A stretch of 64,000 nt of DNA from Solen grandis (GCA_021229015.1 CM037781.1:39043897-39107896); one strand, 5' to 3'. Counted from the first letter of the stretch, positions 39,501 to 48,756 are shown. The notes: generated by a model from the sequence alone, not told the origin. Made by a program: numbers and translations.

Positions 39501-42500
39501 AAAGATGATATACTCATACTAGGAAAAAAGATATATATATTTTTAATCTACTGTCACAGTGATACAGTTTTGATTACAATTAAAACAGGTGGAGGATAAC
39601 TCCCAAGTGCAAACCAACAACCAAGTTTCAGCCAAGAAAAATCTGTATGAGTAAGCCAGGACTTCTTGAAACTTGGTTCAAATGCTTCTCTACATAAGAT
39701 CTTTGTATCAATGGTTGTACCAGTACTTAGCATCATCTTTCAGCATTGAGGGCCTCAACTATAATATATCACTGACTATGTCCATACAACCCTGCAGACC
39801 CTCTACAAGCCAGGAATATGACTCATAAGAAAATACCCAGATGCTATGCCGCCCTTAAGCCCTGGGACTTGACAGCTAGTTAACCCAGCCAATGATCGAC
39901 AACACCAGAGTATGAGCATAGATGACTTTATTCTCTAATGTCGCTGGCATGAATGTGGTAAAAGCTGCAATCATAAACAAAAAGGATATTCACTAACTTG
40001 AACATGTAACATTTAGTATGAATTTCTATTTGACTTTAAATTAAACTTTCATAAAAAACAATTATGTTTGACAAAAAACAAATATTTCAAATACTGAAGA
40101 ATTTACCTCTAAATCAAAATAGCAAGAGCTGGACAAGCAGCTTATAATTTACTTTAATTACAACAAACCAGAATACTGACAATTATGCTTGTACAATATA
40201 TAATGCGCAAGATCTTTAACTATTTATTACAAAGTTTGTTATATGAAGCTACCTTAAATACTGTTGAACCACCTTAAGGCATTAAGAACATATGGCACTC
40301 AATTATGCTTAACAGATATACATGAAATAAATTCTAAAAACTTCTTGTGTTAGCAATATAACATCTGACAACATATTTTGAATATAATTAACTGTACCAC
40401 CTCTCATATTTCTAACAAGCTCACGGAGCTACATTTCTATATTGTTCAATAGCCAAATGATAAAACTGTAGTAAATGTTCTTACAGAACAGATCTTAAGA
40501 ACCACAAATTCACACAGCGGTGAACGTTACACTTAATAATGCTCTCATGATTATATAAAACATGTATATCAAACATGAAGACATAATTTTAAATGCTACA
40601 GCATATAACTTTACCCAAACAGTTAACATATAAAAATATCGTTCAACTTTGGGCCGAAAACTTGAGGTACGACGCAATGCTGGTCCGGGAACTACACTTG
40701 CATGGGCTATACTGACGATATACTAAATGACACATAGATGACAATGGCTCAAATACAAAATAGCATAATTTGTTCATCATATTCGCGTATTTACTTACAC
40801 CAAGGTGACTTTATAGGCCTTTAACAATACGATTTGGTCTTCCGGAGAAGAAAACGCGCCATCATAAGCCTCCATTTCGTACCTTCACACAGGAGAGTTT
40901 CTAAACTCAAAGGCTTCACACTGTTATTTATACTGCGGTCTCACACCATCATAACTGAACAGCACAGATGCTGCTTTTACTGCCAAGTAGGTTTTGCTCA
41001 TACCCATGTTTATAACTTAGTGTGTGTGTTTGTTTTTTGGTCAGATTTCAATATTGAAACTTGAAACTTGCAAATTTGATTAAACGCCTATTTCTACATA
41101 TAAAATACATATTCAATGGCATTGTACAATGAAAATGATAAAAGCTGATGAGATATACATAAAACAATAAGGAACAGTCAGTGATGCCGTTAGCATCACT
41201 TAAAACAGTGCAAAATAGTCCTTGAAGTAAAATGACTTCAGTTGTGTTTTGAAGATTTCCACAGATTGTATTGTTACCGAGAACTATCATTAAGAGTAAA
41301 GTATTCACTAATGATTGACACTGCAGGCAAAATGACGGTGAGAAATTTTGGATTTTATCTACCATGATACATATAATGTCAAGGTATTTGTAAAATAATT
41401 CCCAGAATATTGGTTGTATTGTTACCGAGAACTATCATTAAGAGTGATGAATACCCCTCGCTATGACTTAACGCTATCAAAAGATATTGAACTCATCAAA
41501 TATCTTATGTAGAGAAGCATTTGAACCAAGTTTCAAGAAGATCGGGGTATAATGTTGAGTTACCATGAACTGTCACTGCCACATTCTGTCAGTGATACAA
41601 TGTCCAACTGATAACAGGTGGAAGTAGACCCCTAGTGGACAGAGGTACCTGGGTTGAACCAGCGACCTACCACAAGTCAGCTGGAAGGTTTCCTGGCATG
41701 AAAAATCTGAGTGACCCAGCCAAGATTTGAACCAATAGCAGTGATGGTTATTCAGGGACTTTAACCACTAGGCCACAGTCATCCCATCAAGAGCATGACT
41801 TAATATCACCTCCTCATTAATGATTGAAACTGCAGGCAAAATGACAATGAGATATTTTATCTACCATGATATATATAACGTCAAGGTATTTGTAACATAA
41901 TTCCCTGACTCATCAAAATACATTTGTATAATACTTTGCAAATACATGTATATAAATACTTGCTGAAATGAGAGTAATAAATTAATTGAAAAAAAAAAAA
42001 AAGTTTCATTTTTCTACATTTCATATATTTTCTTCAAAAGAAAGATAGAAAGCTGTCATAGGGAGAAGAATGGGTAGAGAGGTCAAATGATATCATTTTT
42101 TTAAATTTTCATAAGGTCGTGATATACAATGTATTAATATTTGAAGAAAAAAAATTGTAACATGATATCATTGGATATCAACATGATATCATGGGACATG
42201 ATACTGGTATATACCAGTGGTATCGCACATCACTTCTACCGGTACTAATCAATGGAGTACCAGTAAGCACACATAGAAAATTTTTGTAATCATTAATGGA
42301 GAAAGGTCATGGCTGAGGGTCACCTACTTTGCTCTGAGGTATTAATTTTCCTGAACATACTGAATAAACGTTGTTAAACATCCCATGCTTCTCTGTCCAT
42401 ACCTTCAACAAACAGTTCCTCCAATCAATAGTGTCACTTCAACTGGATTGTACAAACAGCTAGTATTGTCACACAGTTTCGTTATACCCAATATGAAAAC

Positions 42501-45500
42501 TTTAGAACTTTATTGACTTGAAAGCAAAACCCATTTCCTATAACTGGAAGGAAATGCAACAACAGTATCATCATTAAATGCCCATTAACAAGAGCTTGTT
42601 TCATTAGATGTTTCTGTTTTTATAAATCAAGAGTTTGATGCAATATTACTGTAACTTCTTCTTGATTTATATGTAGTTACTATAGTTTTGAACTAAGCCA
42701 GTAAAGCTTTAAGTTTTATTCTATTAATAAAACAGACTTGACTATCATTATGCTAAAACTAACAAGGAGTGATAAAAAACAACAAGACATAGCATGTCAC
42801 ATGTAAATGCAATTTTCAAGTTTTAGTGAAAATTTAAGTCAAACCATATTCATGGCTAAGACAACTAGAAATATATCCAGAGGACACAGATGCCCCCATC
42901 CATTGCATTTTCCAAAACAAAGACCAACACCCAGGTGCGCAAGTCATGTCCTGAAGTTTTAAGTCTGTAGCACAAACACTTCAGAATAACGTGCATCACA
43001 AGCATAAAATTCCATATTTTTCAAAAACAAATACAAATACAAATACTTTCAGAGTTATGCATGTCCCAAAGTTTCGGGACGGACAAAGGCAAATCCCCCC
43101 CCCCCCCACACCGTACCATTTTGGTGGGGGTATAAAAACAAATAGTATCACAATCAAAACAAGGAGTTTGTATAAACCAGGTCAACTAATGACTACCAGT
43201 TATCCAAGAGTAGCTATTATATATTATTATATTGATTACCTGTAAGTCACTTTGAATGCATCTGGCTCGAATTTCACCAAAAACGCTTTGAGCTAATTAT
43301 AATGCTTAAATTGTTTAATCATATAGAAATGCATTCAATCATTCCTGTTTTATGAAATATTCAAGTAAAAGACAAAGACAATATTCATGATACCCTATAA
43401 CTAACAACATGTGTTAAGAAATGAAATACAAGGGATGTTTCATAAATTCACGGAATTGCTCTATTTCTTGAAACTTAATAAATATATTAAAAAAAAAAAA
43501 AAAATATTTTTGGCTGTCTTGAAGACTAAAATCTATAGTGATGCATGCAGCAATTAATTTTACATGGAACATTTAACAAGAGTATTGTGCAGTACTTGAA
43601 GCATGCCGACATAGGGCCTATCAGTTTTTTGTCATCAAACACTCAGGTTCTACCACCCCAAAAATCAGTAATGCCATTTGTACAAACAAATGTCTTCATT
43701 TCAAAATCCAAGTTTTAACTTTTTAACTGGCACAATAGCTCAGTGGTAGAGTGTCCACTTTGTGTTTGGGAGGTCTGGGGTTTGAATGCCAGCCAGATCA
43801 CTTTCTTCAGAGACCGCATCAAATCAAAGACGTATAAAATGGCACCAGATGCACCCTTGCCTGGCACTAGGCAAAACTGGGTTGCTATGGGAACTCGAAG
43901 CACTCAGTACTGGTTCTACCCAGGAACTTGTCTCTCATGTATTGGTGCTATACACCTGGCATGTAAAAGAACCAAGGGGTCTGAGCTAGGGTACTGCACT
44001 CGGCCTCCCTTGTATCCAACCACTGTCTCTTCCAATTCTGTCTCTTCAGCAAAAAAAAAGGGGGGGCCTACATGTGGGAAATCCTTGACTGCAAGGTCTA
44101 AAATATGTCTATAATAATCAGAAAATGATTAATAGCTGTTACAATAAAAGAAGAACGAAGAAGAATATGATTTACTGTTTCCGCCAGAGATAGTTTGAAT
44201 CCAACACAAAATTTCATGATGGAATGTGACTCAATATCATCCAATGACATCAAAAGGTTTTGCTAAGTAATGGTGATACAAACACTGCTGGTAGGTACCC
44301 GTTCGATATAATGTCTTCAAACTCACAGGAAATGATGTTGAGACATGATGTTGATGTCAAATTCTTTTGCACCAAAATTGTGTGAAGTTTGACAATTAAA
44401 TAGTGGTTGCTATAGATAGCATTAAATCTTGGATGAGTTAAAAAAAAAAAAAATTATAAAGTATCATTGGAGTGAAACTATTTGTGTAATCTGACTAAAA
44501 AATAACATTTTGAGAGAATAATTCTGTGAATTTTTAGAACAACCCTTGTATTTGGGCATTTTTCTTAAAAAAAAAAAAAAAGTGTTAAAACCGACCCCTA
44601 AGTGTTAAGTATTGAAATAGTGCTAAGTATGATGGTGGGATTCAAGCCTGGAAACACAGGAAAGGTCCTTGATGTCACACTGAAGTATTAGGCAGCACTG
44701 AAAAAACTTCCTATTAACTGAAAACATGTTTGTAGAATAATGTGAACAAGAGTGCCAGTGATGCCACAATATATGCCGCCACAAAATATAAAGACCAAGA
44801 GGGGTCTTTTAATTATTGCTTTTAACATTTCTGTAAGCATAAGCTCATAATGAAGTTAATTTATTTAGCTGAACAGAGATAGAACCCTAAAAATGCTTCC
44901 AATATGACAGTAGGTCAAATAGCAGTATCAATATGAATCCTTTTTTCTTTCTCCGCATAACTCTTGCAAAAATCACTGTACCAGAAAATCTCTGCTTTAT
45001 GCACTTTTACCTGTTTAGAAACTTGAGTTGTGTTTTCAAGAGACCATGTTTAGAAAGGCATAACTATTGCAAATATTGATGAACATCAAAATCCCTGCTT
45101 TGTGCATATCTACCCAGTATAGTAATGACACTGCCCAAGTTTTGAAAAGATTAAGTCAGAAAAAAAATTCATTCACAAAGCTGAAATATCACTCAGAAAA
45201 AATTTGGGGCGAAAACCCCCGTAATGACATTGCCAATTTTGAAAAGATTCAAATGTAGGAGGAATTGTGTTCACAAGGCTGCAATATCAATCAGCTACAG
45301 AGACTAAGTTTCAAGGGACACAAATCTTGTAAAAATCAATGGACCGGAAAATTGCCACTTCATGCACATCTACCCATTATAGTAATGACATTGACCAAGT
45401 TTTGAAAAGATTCATTCAGAAATGTAGGAGGAGTTGCGTTCACAAGGCTGCAATATCAATCAGCTACAGAGACTAAATTTCAAGGGACACAAATCTTGTG

Positions 45501-47835
45501 AAAATCAATGGACCGGAAAATCACCACTTCATGCACATCAACCCATTATAGTAATGACATGGACCAAGTTTTGAAAAGATTCATTCAGAAATGTAGGAGG
45601 AGTTGCGTTCACAAGGCTGCAATATCAATCAGCTACAGAGACTAAGTTTCAAGGGACACAAATCTTGTATAAATCAATGGACCGGAAAACCACCACTTCA
45701 TGCACATCTACCCATTATAGTAATGACATGGACCAAGTTTTGAAAAGATTCATTCAGAAATGTAGGAGGAGTTGCGTTCACAAGGCTGCAATATCAATCA
45801 GCTACAGAGACTAAGTTTCAAGGGACACAAATCTTGTATAAATCAATGGACCGGAAAATCACCACTTCATGCACATCTACCCATTATAGTAATGACATGG
45901 ACCAAGTTTTGAAAAGATTCATTCAGAACTGTAGGAGGAGTTGCGTTCACAAGATATGGACATACGGACGTACGTACGGACAGACGGAGAAGATGACGCC
46001 AATATACGACCGCCTCTGGCGGCGTATAAAAACCTTAACTTATTTAATTCAAATTCCAGTCTGTGAAAATTCTCTTTCACTCTCTTAAATGCTATCATTT
46101 ATATAAAAACAACAGTAACAAACAACCTGCCAATATCCTTTAATCTGCTGCAATGCAAAACTCTGTTATATGTAATCCCATGATACTTTGTCCTTAAGCA
46201 ATCATAATAATTTTCAGAACCTCAACTGTATCTTTATCTTTATATAATTACGGACCTCTTTGATGTTGTAAAAGCTTATTCTCGTACTAATTGAATTCTA
46301 TCTCTCTCTCTAATCTATATCCCTTTCTCCCCTCGCCTCATAAAACAATTTAATATGAAGTCTATACATTTCATCAGCCATTTCTTGGTATAATATTACA
46401 TGATACAAATTCACATTAAAAAACAATACTGAATTGCAATCATTTATATACATGTATAATAGGTAATAACTTGACAATATAAGCATTTTTTTTCTTTTTT
46501 TTATCAGAACTGAAATGAAGATTATTATCTGTTTCAAGTTAATATTAATTTGTGACATTTATTGTCAACTTGCAGATAAATAAAATTAGAGATAAATAAA
46601 AATAGTGATATATACAATCTGACCATCAGATTAAAAAAATAAAAATAAATAAAAATGTAGTAAAAGAAACACAGCCAGAGGAGCAGTTATTCTTTTAAAA
46701 GCTTACTTTAAAGAAAGACAGAGGGACAGAGGTATGCCTTTAACAGTTGAAATGGATTTTGCAAATGAATATGTGTGCTAAATTGAATTGTTGTTCCACA
46801 AAGTTTTCTCATGACACAGGTTGAACATAGATGGACGCAACTTGACAGAATCTGTATGGAACCCCCGATATTTACCTTCGATCATGTTAAGGTACTCCTG
46901 GTACTGACTGAGTTCAAGCACGGGATGGCACGTGATCGTGACCATCCGGGTCGGTGTCGGGGGCTTCAGGAATGGGTGATGGCAGATCTTCATGGTGTGA
47001 ATTGTCATGATGTAGACACACGTCTCCGGCTCATCCAGACGCGCTATGTAGTCGGCAGAACCTTCCTCACACTGGAACTGTGAACAGCAAAAAAAAAAAT
47101 CAACACACCTAAAGTTTTAATTAAAACTTTATCTACTTTACAATGATTATGAAATAACTTCTCACAATTCCATGACAAAAGTATTGAAAGAAACTGGAAT
47201 AACTGGAGAAAACCGACATGTCAGGACGGGCAACCACCATACACTCTCACATACTTGGTACACTTTGATAAAATTGTATTGGGTCAAAAACTTACTCAGT
47301 CTGCAACCTTCACCATTTACAAATTACATTGGGTCAAGGTCATGACAAACCCTCTGATCATGAGTCATTGGGTCAAGGTCATGACATACCCTCTGATCAT
47401 GAGTCATTGGGTCAAGGTCATGACATACCCTCTGATCATGAGTCATTGGGTCAAGGTCATGACAAACCCTCTGATCATGAATCCTTGGGTCAAGGTCATG
47501 ACATACCCTCTGATCATGAGTCATTGGGTCAAGGTCATGACACACTCTCTGATTATGAGTCATGATCAGAGGGTGTGTCATGACCTTCACCCAATGTAAT
47601 TTGTAAGTTGACAAAACCTTGTGCAAAGGCTAAAGGGCTGCATAATTATAGCCCAGATGACAAGATTTCATCAGTGTTAAAATCAGTTTTTGTACATCTA
47701 TCTTTATTCATGGACATGAATGCTTACCCTCACTTCAGTTTTTCGAAAATGGCCGTTCAAGTCACATTTGGATCCGTTGACATACTGCTGTGTGTGGTAC
47801 CTTCGTAACCGACTCTCTCGCTTCTCCTCCTCCGT
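27423..47835 (-). CDS. OS9: OS-9 (ER lectin of ERAD), partial gene, nine exons
   Basis: OS-9 is a luminal ER lectin. In animals it reads trimmed mannose glycans on misfolded glycoproteins and hands them to the SEL1L-HRD1 ubiquitin ligase. Exons in mRNA order (minus strand): 47835-47728, 47077-46876, 39481-39368, 38610-38449, 35895-35658, 34484-34411, 33737-33628, 28025-27908, 27533-27423. All have AG/GT borders, and the codon phases join exactly through all nine, giving about 412 residues. Recognition rests on the C-terminal MRH half: YVNGSKCDLNG, TEVRFQCEEG, then DYIARLDEPETCVY and HHPFLKPP, which closely match vertebrate OS-9. The Arg (EVR), Glu (DEP) and Tyr (CVY) equivalent to lectin-site residues are present. 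The rest is acidic and charged, partly coiled coil, ending near RALTKTLDKLLGKLDQ, also OS-9-like. The signal peptide, the double-Trp part of MRH and the C-terminal exons were not found. Introns are packed with repeats. Confidence 0.93.
27644..27855 (+). repeat. Purine-only tract of about 210 bp in OS-9 intron
   Basis: Almost entirely A and G on the plus strand (GAGAGAAAGAAAGGGGGAAA and similar). In the OS-9 transcript it is a long CU-rich tract about 110 nt upstream of the acceptor at 27534. Confidence 0.9.
27908..28025 (-). CDS. OS9: OS-9 exon: RALTKTLDKLLGKLDQ segment
   Basis: 118 nt, starts in phase 0. Peptide AQEELGLEGGEEGGDNAEAI, then RALTKTLDKLLGKLDQTEKG. The second half matches the human OS-9 segment LALTSTLNKLIKRLEE. 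Acceptor TTTATATCAG, donor GTGAGG. The intron that follows contains the long pyrimidine tract described separately. Confidence 0.92.
28472..29192 (+). mobile_element. 148-bp tandem core element with GACG tract and GC hairpin
   Basis: Four units of exactly 148 bp start at 28472, 28620, 28768 and 28916, each with TGACCTTGACCTTGAG. They are followed by a GACGGACG run (about 29095-29150) and hairpin CCCCCCTCCCGC-TTC-GCGGCGGGGG (29164-29188). A clear ACAAG start is not visible. Located in the OS-9 intron between exons 28025 and 33628. Confidence 0.65.
29265..29512 (+). mobile_element. RTE/CR1-like LINE 3' end with GAT tail
   Basis: A 53-codon frame ending at TGA 29421-29423 reads QVRNLGITGQRATGRPKLSW, then DDLVKRDHESLGMD and WRGRLRS. 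The GRPKLSWDD motif is the usual end of LINE reverse-transcriptase ORFs. About 60 bases later comes a GATGATGATGAT tail, the microsatellite-type 3' end expected for this kind of element. It follows directly on the 148-bp array element. The fragment is truncated at its 5' end. Confidence 0.7.
29827..30079 (+). mobile_element. SINE family B inside SINE family A
   Basis: Head GGGGCCTCCGTAGCTGAGAG, body GAGGAAGCCTTCCAGCTGGC, tail TAGTCTAGTCAAGT. Flanked by the 13-bp duplication CACTTTAGGGCTC (29814-29826, 30080-30092). The host is a family A SINE that continues on both sides. Confidence 0.92.
30535..30647 (+). mobile_element. Short ACAAG element, copy d
   Basis: Same family: ACAAGA, hairpin GTGTTTTCTGGAAACAC, GACGGACAGACAGG, then GTGTCACCTCTACTTACAGC and AGGTAACACAA. 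Confidence 0.7.
31190..31420 (+). mobile_element. TTAA-flanked palindromic MITE, copy 4
   Basis: Same family and orientation as copy 1, with TTAA at 31190-31193 and 31417-31420. One mismatch (GCAAGT) sits in the inner stem. It lies about 200 bp from copy 5, which is in the opposite orientation. Confidence 0.87.
31618..31849 (-). mobile_element. TTAA-flanked palindromic MITE, copy 5
   Basis: Same family, orientation of copies 2 and 3, with TTAA at 31618-31621 and 31846-31849. The inner palindrome is intact. Confidence 0.87.
31910..33485 (+). mobile_element. ACAAG-hairpin element with 165-bp tandem core
   Basis: Begins ACAAG plus hairpin AGGGCCATGATGGCCCT (31915-31931). The core repeats a 165-bp unit about seven times; GATGATGCTACATACC-type landmarks occur at 32146, 32311, 32476, 32640, 32805, 32970 and 33137. 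It then has a GACGCACG/GACGGACG tract (33366-33428) and ends in hairpin AGCTCACCTTGAGCACG / TGTGCTCATGTGAGCTAA. Because 165 is divisible by three, the array gives long but meaningless ORFs of 110 and 147 codons. Non-coding, non-autonomous element in an OS-9 intron. Confidence 0.75.
33628..33737 (-). CDS. OS9: OS-9 exon: basic helix segment
   Basis: 110 nt ending in phase 0. Peptide EIKTLKEKYKERKEKLHSIK, then SRVKSSMEEQYAAIVKE. It aligns in position and character with the human segment LRSEVKAGMERELENIIQE. Acceptor ATTTTCAG, donor GTAAGT. An ACAAG-hairpin element ends about 140 bases to its left. Confidence 0.9.
34135..34380 (+). repeat. Dispersed repeat R, copy 3 (uninterrupted reference)
   Basis: Continuous from GATGAACTGGCAACCTGAGT to ATTCATGAGGTGAAAGG. 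It provides the empty-site sequence for the MITE insertion at 36355 and ends next to the OS-9 exon at 34411. Confidence 0.65.
34411..34484 (-). CDS. OS9: OS-9 exon: short acidic segment
   Basis: 74 nt, one base plus 24 codons plus one base. Peptide LVPADKDGDDVEEELDPDME, then DLDT. Acceptor TCCTGACCAG, donor GTGATG. It is found by phase and composition: it completes Pro from the upstream CC and donates the G of the next Glu codon. Confidence 0.85.
34656..34765 (+). repeat. Palindromic repeat, copy 2
   Basis: TGCAAACCAAGATCAGACTG and CAGGCTGATCTTGGTCTGCA form the stem, with outer TTGCTTGC / GGTTGCAAGG. Same family as 13172. Confidence 0.65.
35026..35267 (+). mobile_element. TTAA-flanked palindromic MITE, copy 6
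   Basis: Same family, orientation of copy 1, inside the OS-9 intron between the exons at 34484 and 35658. TTAA at 35026-35029 and 35264-35267. One inner-stem base differs (CCTGTGAGT). Confidence 0.87.
35440..35612 (+). mobile_element. SINE family C copy 2
   Basis: AACGGTTGTGGGTTTGAACC (B box), TTCATGACCTTGCCAGGCTG, GTAAGAACTTGTTTGTCTAT. Immediately upstream, in the transcript sense downstream, of the OS-9 exon at 35658. Confidence 0.7.
35658..35895 (-). CDS. OS9: OS-9 exon: EEQLRKSVVKVV segment
   Basis: 238 nt, the longest exon seen here. It reads EEQLRKSVVKVVNSPDDLKE, FLDEAMQEIKRAKVVKSGKG, then a Glu-rich run and LKILEPPIPKDEPPKFDP. The part KVVNSPDDLKEFLDE corresponds to the human segment VKVIRSPADLIRFIEE, good independent support for OS-9 outside the MRH domain. 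Acceptor ATGTTCAG, donor GTAAGT. Confidence 0.93.
36355..36596 (+). mobile_element. TTAA-flanked palindromic MITE, copy 7
   Basis: Same family, inserted into a dispersed repeat whose uninterrupted form is seen at 34208 (CTCTGTTTACTCATACAA). Here the sequence reads CTCTG-TTAA-element-TTAA-CTCATGCAA, which shows duplication of a TTAA target. Confidence 0.9.
36706..36803 (-). mobile_element. Penelope-like element 3' fragment with hammerhead-like motif
   Basis: On the minus strand it reads TTGACGAAGATC, a TATTGTT loop, then GATCGAAAC, resembling the hammerhead ribozyme core (CUGANGA, helix, GAAAC) carried by Penelope-like elements and retrozymes, with the first C changed. It is followed by the TAGTTGGTTCCAATAAAT stretch. 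It is flanked by direct repeats of CATGAGCTT (36697-36705 and 36804-36812), consistent with a target-site duplication. Only about 98 bases remain. The family call is from memory of such ends, so moderately sure. Confidence 0.55.
36845..36991 (-). mobile_element. SINE family B, 5'-truncated
   Basis: Tail and body only (the tRNA head is missing), flanked by the 13-bp duplication GCAAAGGGTTAAC (36832-36844, 36992-37004). Truncation at the head end is the expected product of incomplete reverse transcription. Confidence 0.88.
37405..38100. other. OS-9 intron, no further features
   Basis: AT-rich. The phrase CTTCCCATCCTAACAG near 37228 is mirrored by CTGTTAGGATGGGAAG near 37731, marking a roughly 500-bp unit with inverted ends that may be another MITE. 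Confidence 0.4.
38110..38395 (-). mobile_element. SINE family A copy
   Basis: CATCTGAAGACTGTCAACAC, CCAGTCACAATATCCTGTCA, and a decayed tRNA head at GAGGTTCGATCCCATGACCT. Adjacent to the OS-9 exon at 38449. Confidence 0.65.
38449..38610 (-). CDS. OS9: OS-9 exon: acidic segment
   Basis: 162 nt, ending in phase 1. The peptide is strongly acidic (SEEEVTVSEEDPDDDVEIEE) and then less charged (KPKVYPGLNTKLAQAARIA). Acidic runs are typical of the poorly structured middle of OS-9. Acceptor TTCTGGCAG, donor GTATCT. The phase joins to the exon at 35895. Confidence 0.85.
39150..39330 (+). mobile_element. SINE family C copy 3, decayed
   Basis: CATGGCCTAGGGGTATTTTC, TGATTACAAAGTGCTGGTAC, AAGAGATTTAATTAAGTTGT. 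It ends about 40 bases from the OS-9 exon at 39368. Confidence 0.55.
39368..39481 (-). CDS. OS9: OS-9 exon: charged coiled-coil segment
   Basis: 114 nt, 37 codons plus split codons at both ends. The peptide is dominated by Glu and Lys (EEENKRLREEKIEAMKKEKE, then RLAAEKAKYYEENQLRK), which predicts a helix or coiled coil. Its first two bases complete a Val codon with the 46876 exon, and the last G completes an Asp codon with the next exon. The acceptor tract is TATTTTCAG. The peptide alone would not identify the protein; the matching phases and neighbours do. Confidence 0.85.
39500..41265. other. OS-9 intron, no exon seen
   Basis: AT-rich with a weak repeat (39540-39730) that shares, in inverted order, the AGAGAAGCATTTGAACCAAG segment with 41510-41540. 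No coding frame. Confidence 0.5.
41270..41910 (+). repeat. Local duplication interrupted by a SINE
   Basis: ATTGTTACCGAGAACTATCA occurs at 41271 and 41416. GCAGGCAAAATGAC...ATTTTATCTACCATGATA...GTCAAGGTATTTGTAA occurs at 41323-41400 and again at 41830-41905. The second copy is split by the diverged SINE B at 41578-41792. Confidence 0.65.
41578..41792 (-). mobile_element. Diverged SINE family B
   Basis: Contains the body landmarks (ACAGGTGGAAGTAGACCCC, AGTCAGCTGGAAGG) and a decayed tRNA head on the right. It interrupts a local duplication (see 41270-41910). Confidence 0.65.
42870..43138 (+). repeat. Short element with GACGGAC and CCCC/GGGG terminal hairpin
   Basis: Ends GGGACGGACAAAGGCAAA, a run of C, CCATTTTGGTGGGGGTAT and AAAAA, matching the end at 54304-54340. 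The upstream part (GAGGACACAGATGCCCCCAT) is probably its beginning. Single-unit core. Confidence 0.55.
43729..44165 (+). mobile_element. SINE family D, long, with GAA tail
   Basis: tRNA-like head: A box TAGCTCAGTGGTAGAGTG, B box GGTTTGAATGCC. The body includes CTACCCAGGAACTTGTCTCT and ACCTGGCATGTAAAAGAACC. It ends GAAGAACGAAGAAGAA. About 437 bp, single copy in this window. The 123-codon frame across it is not a gene. Confidence 0.75.
44746..46033 (+). mobile_element. ACAAG element with 169-bp tandem core and terminal hairpin
   Basis: Starts ACAAG plus an imperfect hairpin AGTGCCAGTGATGCCAC. The core repeats an exact 169-bp unit (GTAGGAGGA landmarks at 45255, 45424, 45593, 45762, 45931), followed by GGACGTACGTACGGACAGAC. 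It ends with a strong hairpin TATACGACCGCC-TCT-GGCGGCGTATA (46003-46028) and AAAA. Lies in the intron between the OS-9 exons at 39481 and 46876. Confidence 0.7.
46876..47077 (-). CDS. OS9: OS-9 exon: end of MRH domain
   Basis: 202 nt, starts in phase 0 and ends one base into a codon. It reads FQCEEGSADYIARLDEPETC, then VYIMTIHTMKICHHPFLKPP, then TCHPVLELSQYQEYLNMIE. The cysteines and the DEPETCVY segment fit the last strands of MRH; the following KPP and CHP stretch is the usual OS-9 linker. Acceptor TTCACAG, donor GTAAAT. Confidence 0.95.
47317..47606 (+). repeat. Foldback element with 39-bp tandem repeats, in OS-9 intron
   Basis: Left arm TTACAAATTACATTGGGTCA and onward is matched in inverted order by 47561-47606. 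Between them the last 39 bp of the left arm is repeated six times (starts 47327, 47366, 47405, 47444, 47483, 47522). Each unit contains TCAAGGTCATGACA. The unit is 13 codons long, so both strands show artificial ORFs (HWVKVMT..., THDQRVCHDL...). It lies between the OS-9 exons at 47077 and 47728. Confidence 0.88.
47728..47835 (-). CDS. OS9: OS-9 exon: MRH domain middle part
   Basis: 108 nt, phase 0 at both ends, 36 codons from TEEEKRESRLRRYH to RKTEVR. It contains the GSKCDLNG core of the mannose-6-phosphate-receptor-homology fold. The acceptor is TTTCAG and the donor GTAAGC. It is the most upstream OS-9 exon I can find. The preceding exon should carry the WW-TYEFC stretch, but nothing like it is readable in the 10 kb up to the assembly gap at 57847. 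Confidence 0.93.
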
Positions 47836-48295
47836 CTGAAATACACACAGTCTCAAAAGTTAGGTCTGTAAAAACTATCTCCTTATTAAAAGTGACATGT
47901 GAAATATTAAGGTTTTCTTCCTGAGACTTCAATGGACAGCATGACCACTGTCTAATACAAAGACTTAGATAATATTGTTGTTAGCAGTTGTAACAACAGT
48001 ATTTCAGTCATATTGCAACATCCAGCTAATTATGAAAATATAGTGCTTTATATCAGTGCACAGTAGCTTAAAATTCTTTATTCAATGCCAATAAAGCATG
48101 ATCATTCAATGGTATCTGTTTTGTTTGTTTGTTTATATGGTTTTACCCTCCCACCAACAGATCTCAAGTCATTTGGAGATATTGTTTAAATAAGATATGG
48201 GGATACTCCAATGTGATATTACACCATAAACAAGTGACATAATGGCACACCAAGTCACATCATTATCTTCACATCATCTTTTAGACTTGACTTGA

Positions 48296-48548
48296 CTTGA
48301 CTTTTTGAGTTTACCGTCGCCTCGACAGTATTTCAGTCATATAGCAACGTCCAGCTAATTACAGGTGGAGGAAGACCCCGAATGCACAGAGGCATCCGGG
48401 TAGAACCACCCACCTACCGCAAGCCAGCTGGAAGGCTTCCTCACATGAAATTCTGAATGACCCTGCCAGGATTCGAACCCACATGGTGAGGGGCTGAGTG
48501 GGTGCTAAAGTCAGTGACTTTACCCTCTCGGCCACGGAGGCCCCAATC
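48296..48548 (-). mobile_element. SINE family B inside SINE family A
   Basis: Complete copy, from the tail through to a head reading GGGGCCTCCGTGGCCGAGAG on the minus strand. Flanked by TCTTTTAGA (48287-48295, 48549-48557). It splits a family A SINE into 48121-48286 and 48558-48720. Confidence 0.88.
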
Positions 48549-48756
48549 TCTTTTAGAATCAAGCCTGATGCAGAATCCCAAACACAAGGAAGATATATAT
48601 GCAAACCATAATACCAGTTCCACTTTCAACTACTGTATTATGTTGAAGCTTGAGATTAATTCTATGACCTCTTGTTTAAAGGTCAGTCTTGCTAAACATT
48701 CAGCCACTAGGACTGGTAATACGTATCTTGATTCAAACCCAAACTACAGAAGCAAA

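Noticed and set aside
43743..44114. 123-codon plus-strand ORF
   Set aside because: It lies wholly inside a tRNA-derived SINE (A and B boxes at its start, GAA tail at its end).
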